This document shows positions 59,889 through 64,000 of a DNA stretch of 64,000 nucleotides, in pieces. Made by a program: the position numbers and the translations under genes. The stretch is from Rutstroemia sp. NJR-2017a BVV2 (taxonomy: Eukaryota > Ascomycota > Leotiomycetes > Helotiales > Rutstroemiaceae): the NCBI GenBank assembly GCA_002946415.1, contig NJPS01000067.1, positions 992,001 through 1,056,000 of the forward strand. The letters are read 5' to 3'. The first letter of the stretch is position 1; every line of letters starts with the position of its first letter. Under the pieces are notes generated by a model, which worked only from the letters and a program-made list of their open reading frames with translations, had not been told where the DNA came from and ran no database searches.

Positions 59889-60462
59889 ATGCATTCCGTA
59901 CTCTTCACTACAATCCTAGCTCTCGCAGCCATATCTGTCCACGCAGCTCCAGCCTCAACAACGGTTAACCCCAATGCGGTAACTGGAACAACATGTGACG
60001 ATCCTTCAACGTACGTACCGCGTCCTTGGACTACCAACCAACAGTTACTAACATATACAAGAACTCTGGTGTCTCATGACATCAACGTTGCACTACTTGG
60101 CATCTGTGGAGGTATAGCCGGCACCATTCAGCAGGTGAGTTATTTTACGATACAACTCTTTCATACCACACAGAAAGCAGACTTTTCCATCCTTCATCCC
60201 GTGTCTCGAGGCAAAGGTCACTGACAGCGTTATAATTTAGTGTGGCGGAGAACCCGAGTCAACTACGGGCCAATCAGGCACAGCTTTGCTGAAACTCAAT
60301 GCTGCGACAGCAGGTCAAACTATCGATATTACGAAGGGAAGATGGGAAGGTTGCATGAGAGCTGCGAGGGCGGTTTGTGGTGACAGTCCATTTACAAGCA
60401 CATGCATCGGAGGAGCGAAGGTGAACGCTGGAAATGTGGACTTTCAACTTCTCGCTGCATGA
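59889..60462 (+). CDS. Small secreted cysteine-containing protein, 155 aa
   Basis: Exons 59889-60134 and 60241-60462 (donor CAG|GTGAGT, acceptor AATTTAG|TGTGG). The N-terminus MHSVLFTTILALAAISVHAA is a signal peptide with cleavage likely after HAA or just beyond. The mature part has six Cys, spread as TTCDD, GICGG, QCGGE, GCMRA, VCGDS and TCIGG, allowing three disulfides. There is no transmembrane helix or GPI tail. I do not recognise the family. Size, secretion and even cysteine number fit candidate effectors or small wall proteins of plant-associated fungi, but that is only a profile. A further mucin-like secreted gene lies upstream in the opposite orientation. Confidence 0.8.
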
Positions 60463-61294
60463 AGTTGGTTAATATGCTTATTTTAAAAATTGAAAGGCGG
60501 GTTGTCAAGTGACTCAATTTGAGTGTCGAATAGAACAATCAAGCACTTATCAAGTCATCATTACTGAGTCGGAGAAGTGCGCTTTCTACGTGCAGGCTGT
60601 ACTTATACAAATTGCTACGTCGCCTGTTCCCCATTTTTCGCTCGCCTCCCTCAAACGCTGGACTGTGAGATCGGGTTTCTTCTCGAAAACCACCCTCGCA
60701 TCGTTGAGTCCCAGTGGTTTATGTTCATTAGTGGTTGCGAAAGCGAAGACAAAGAAGATTACATACTTTTGCTGATCTTTAGGGAGCATCAGCAATCACC
60801 CAGTATCCTCCGGGTGAGTAGAGGAAGCTTTCAAAGTTAGCTGTTGAGATTAAAGAAGGACGTCCGCAGCTTCGAACGACTGTAGGCCAAACGAGAATAA
60901 CCGGAGTTAATGCCCACAGCGCGTTGCAAATTACACCTTTGTTTCCACCGAATCGTGCATCTAGTTTGAGGAACGCTGAGGACTGGATTCCGAGGACTTT
61001 CTACTCGGGTGAACTCTCATAGTATTCTTCGTTATTCCGTTCAGACTCCGTGTATCCCTAACTGAATTTGGATTCTGTCTCCAGGAGAGGAAATATAGAG
61101 GTAGAATACTGGTGTCGAGTTCTATATCAAATCACGTTATCTCCGCGCTTACAGTATGAGTCACACGAAGGTTGCTCCATGAAAGACTAGTAAATCATTA
61201 ATCTTCGATATTTCCCAGATTGTGTTACATTTTTCTGCGACTTTCATCTCTTTTCATCCACCCAATATCAATCAAAAACATAATAACCCTCATC
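60463..61294. other. Intergenic region
   Basis: About 830 bp without a supported gene between the small secreted protein and the second GNAT gene. Confidence 0.5.
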
Positions 61295-62069
61295 ATGTCA
61301 ATGGACACCCCCTCATCCACACAAACTCCATACATAGTCCAATCACAACGTCTACGTCTCGAGCCCCTAAATCTCGATTCCCACCTCCAAGAATGCCACC
61401 TATTGATGTCCGATCCCCAGTGCACACAATGGTCGTAAGTCCCTCCCTGTCCTCCCCTCCCCTCCCTCCATTTGCACCCCCAGCCTTCCCGCAGACTCAC
61501 CCCCTCCCCACAGGACCCGCGCCCCCTACACCCTCCAACAGACCACGGACTGGCTATCAAGTACCACCGCATCTGAAACTTCCCACGTCTGGGCCATCAT
61601 GCTCCTCCCCACCTCAGAGCAAGATACCATGAACCCCAAAATGATCGGCCTGATCGCCATCCATCCCAACACTAATTTTCCCGCTGGTGGTCTCGCGTAC
61701 CGCTCCGATCCGGCGTACTGGGGACGAGGTTACATGACGGAGGCGGTGAGGTTGTTTTTGTGTATGTTTTGGGAATTGGAAGGTTTGTCTCTCTCTCTCT
61801 CTCGCCCATTTCAAATCTCCAATCTCCACCCACATCACATCCATAATACCACAGACTCCTTATTAAAACCCCCAGAATTCAAATCCTTCAATACTCTCGG
61901 AGCAGGCGTAGACCCGGAAAATCATGGTAGTCGACGGGTTCTGGAGAAATCTGGGTTTGTTAAAGGGGAGTTGAGGAAGGAGGTGTATGATAGGGCGGTG
62001 AATAGGGGGAAGGGGGGGAGGAAGAGCGATTTGTTGATTTTGTGGGTTCAGAGGCCGAGGGGGGAGTGA
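61295..62069 (+). CDS. GNAT-family N-acetyltransferase (RimJ/RimL-like), 200 aa
   Basis: Exons 61295-61434, 61514-61782 and 61876-62069; 603 nt. The N-terminus MSMDTPSSTQTPYIVQSQRL leads into LRLEPLNLDSHLQECHLLM. The core includes KMIGLIAIHPN, the acetyl-CoA-binding segment DPAYWGRGYMTEAVRLFL (Q/W-G-R-G-Y variant of the motif), and GVDPENHGSRRVLEKSGFVKGELRKEV. Substrate unknown. It has the same three-exon design, and the same intron phases at equivalent sites, as the GNAT at 36216-36960, so the two are paralogues. The last 20 codons are G-rich on the coding strand. The intron 2 region contains a (TC)n tract. The start is the second of two Mets; an earlier in-frame Met at 61220 would add a hydrophobic leader of doubtful reality. 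Confidence 0.87.
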
Positions 62070-62466
62070 GGGGGGTGGTGGTTCGAAGGGGTAGGGGGAA
62101 GTTCTGGGCGGAGGATCTTATACAGTAGAGAATAACATAATTAGAATACCAATAAGAATAGTCTTATATAAATTAATTATTATTATTTTCTCTTCTTTTA
62201 CTTCTTTTTATATAGATTTCTGACCGCGCTTTTCGGCCGATTAGTCTCCGCTTCCCCGCTTTCCTCGGGTGATTAACCCCTTGAACCTCAACTTCCTCAC
62301 TCCACCTTCTCATATCATTAATGGACGATTTATTCGAGTTATACGACTCTAGGCTTTCAATATATTTCACTAGTTCACTCATCGAGTCGTCCCAGGCTCC
62401 AAAATCCTGCGCACTCGTTTTCCTAGCACTTAAAAAGCACCTCGCACCTCTGTCACTATCTCAGAT
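62070..62466. other. Intergenic region, AT-rich then pyrimidine-rich
   Basis: Around 62110-62215 the DNA is very AT-rich (TTATTATTATTTTC). The rest is promoter-like. No gene supported. Confidence 0.5.
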
Positions 62467-64000
62467 ATGGCTACCAACGGCAAGCCTGAGACTGAGCCCT
62501 TGTTACAAGAAGCTCTTTTTCTTCCAGATGCACAGACGCGACTAACTTGCAAGCGCAACTACCCAAGGATCGCATCTTCCAAATCCACGCTGAAAGTCTA
62601 CTAGTTAGACGGTCGCGCTTAAAGATCGCTACTGACAAAAATCCGGTGCTTGAGAAGCGGCTCGGTTACTTCTTACTGTCTTCGGGTCTTTTTATAGTCG
62701 CTGCTTGTTGTTATTTAGTGATAAAGCCGACCTTGAGAGTACCTATCTTCGGTACGATCCTGTTGGCTTTGGGCGTTTCCATAGTCTTACTATGGTCCCA
62801 AGATCATTTGTGGGATTATATTGCCTGCCGCACGCCGAAAATACGCTGGCAGTTGTTTGACCCTAAGATGTTGTCTCCTGAATCGAGGGATCTGATAAGA
62901 CGGCTCTGTGGCCTCTTAGACCGTGCTGAAAGCGCGACAGAAGGGTGAGGACGCGACATCGATGCGTGTTACGAACGCTGAACACCAAATATAGGACCAT
63001 GCAGCCTATTCTACCCTTAAATCAAGGACAGTCGGTGATCGAAGCGGGTTACAAGAAGCTCTATCACTCGCCTCTCCATTCCGCAGGAATGTACCGTCTC
63101 CTTGTGCTTGAGGCAGGAAATTTCAACTCCCCTATAGTATGCCGTCTACACAATATTTCGTTTGGACTCGCCAAGTATACCGCACTGTCGTATGTCTGGG
63201 GAGATCATGACGCGAAGGAGACAGCATCGATTACAGTAAATGACGAGACTTTCCATATCGGCAGGAACTTGGAGACTGCCCTGCGCTATCTTCGAAAAGA
63301 GAAGAAACCGAAGCTTTTATGGATTGATGCTATTTGCATTAATCAGCGCGACAATATCGAAAAAACATACCAAGTAGCGGCCATATCAGATATTTACCAT
63401 CAAGCCAAGAGTGTTATTATCTTTCTTGGGGCTGGTTATAACTGTTCGGAGTTTTTTGACTTCTGCGCCAGATTCCAGCTAGGTGGTCGTTTTGATAGCG
63501 ATGACGATGATGACGTCTTTGACCGCCTTGACACGGGTAAAGCTGTTTTACAGTTGTTCCATCTATTCCGCTTGCCCTGGTGGTCGTGGGCTTGGATCAT
63601 CCAAGAGCTCGCATACGCACAGCAAGAGCCATAGATAATGTATGGCCACAGGAAAGTGCTTTCTCATGCGTTCCATGAAGCGTTTGAGCACATCCACGAG
63701 AGGCTGCAAGCCGTTCTCGTTCCACTCCTGAAGAAGTCCGAGGATAGAGATGGGCTGTATGAACTTTGGGAAAACCTCCAAAGGAAGGGTTCGATATTGC
63801 TGTGGCGCAGACAATTACATCCGGTGATTTTCTCAGTCATAGATCTTCTCCAAGCTACGCAGGGCCAACTAGCCACAGATCCTCGGGACAAGGTATTCGC
63901 ATTTGTGTCACTCATGATGGAGCCCATGCGTACGGCTTTCGCTCCAGATTATACCAAATCGGTAGCAAGCGTCTACACCCGGATAGCGACTTATCTGTTA
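62467..64000 (+). pseudogene. HET-domain gene with N-terminal membrane segments, interrupted by an in-frame TAG; runs off the window
   Basis: The first open block (to 62944) encodes two adjacent membrane helices (YFLLSSGLFIVAACCYLVI and FGTILLALGVSIVLLW). A 50-nt intron (62945-62994, GG|GTGAGG ... ATATAG|G) joins it in frame to a HET domain: YTALSYVWGDHD, KLLWIDAICINQRDN, ISDIYHQAKSVIIFLGAG, and WWSWAWIIQELAYAQ. A TAG at 63632-63634 then interrupts the frame. The same frame is open for all 122 codons to the window end and encodes the standard continuation (IMYGHRKVLSHAF, LATDPRDKVFAFVSLM, DYTKSVASVYTRIATYLL). No intron can remove the stop. The true start is unresolved: an ATG at 62467 needs an implausibly short 26-nt intron to reach the membrane frame. 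Could be an allele killed by a single C-to-T-type change. Confidence 0.75.

Overview
The window is a stretch of nuclear DNA from a filamentous ascomycete fungus. The signs are genes with many short introns (about 40-180 nt, GT..AG), HET-domain and HeLo-type proteins, a Zn(II)2Cys6 regulator, a DASH cryptochrome with an RGG tail, and F-box and ankyrin families typical of Pezizomycotina. A Leotiomycete (Helotiales-like) source fits my general impression of the protein families, but that is inference. I found no rRNA, tRNA, CRISPR or recognisable autonomous transposon. All exon boundaries were read by eye from splice signals and frame continuity.

Layout. 1-3.6 kb holds the 3' end of an MFS sugar transporter, a small acidic ORF and a seven-exon F-box gene. 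3.6-15.5 kb is about 12 kb with no convincing gene; its last 5 kb looks like the long leader and promoter of the Zn2Cys6 regulator at 15.5-16.7 kb. 18.2-22.5 kb holds a SAM methyltransferase with a histidine-rich insert, then a divergent pair of housekeeping genes (proteasomal deubiquitinase Ubp6 and Arp2/3 subunit ARPC4). 23.1-25.7 kb is a HET gene with a doubtful C-terminus. 26.2-28.9 kb is a convergent SDR and FAD amine oxidase. 29.7-35.6 kb is a divergent aquaglyceroporin / glycerol kinase pair, a glycerol uptake and activation module. 36.2-37 kb is a GNAT acetyltransferase, followed by 3.8 kb without genes and then CRY-DASH (40.8-42.9 kb).

44.7-50.3 kb is the most interesting locus. A HeLo-type N-terminal helical domain joined to a catalytically dead kinase fold is divergently paired with an intact protein kinase fused to about 14 ankyrin repeats. 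The dead kinase lacks the HRD and DFG aspartates, a layout reminiscent of MLKL. 51.5-56.3 kb is a divergent NIMA-type mitotic kinase and an ankyrin-BTB-BTB protein. 56.7-60.5 kb holds two secreted proteins (Ser/Ala-rich mucin-like, and small cysteine-containing). 61.3-62.1 kb is a second GNAT paralogue. The window ends inside a HET gene, probably membrane anchored, that carries an in-frame TAG.

Taken together, conserved housekeeping genes alternate with fast-evolving self-recognition and cell-death genes (two HET genes, the HeLo pseudokinase, the kinase-ankyrin protein) and secreted proteins. Several housekeeping neighbours are head-to-head with 340-660 bp between start codons, suggesting shared promoters.
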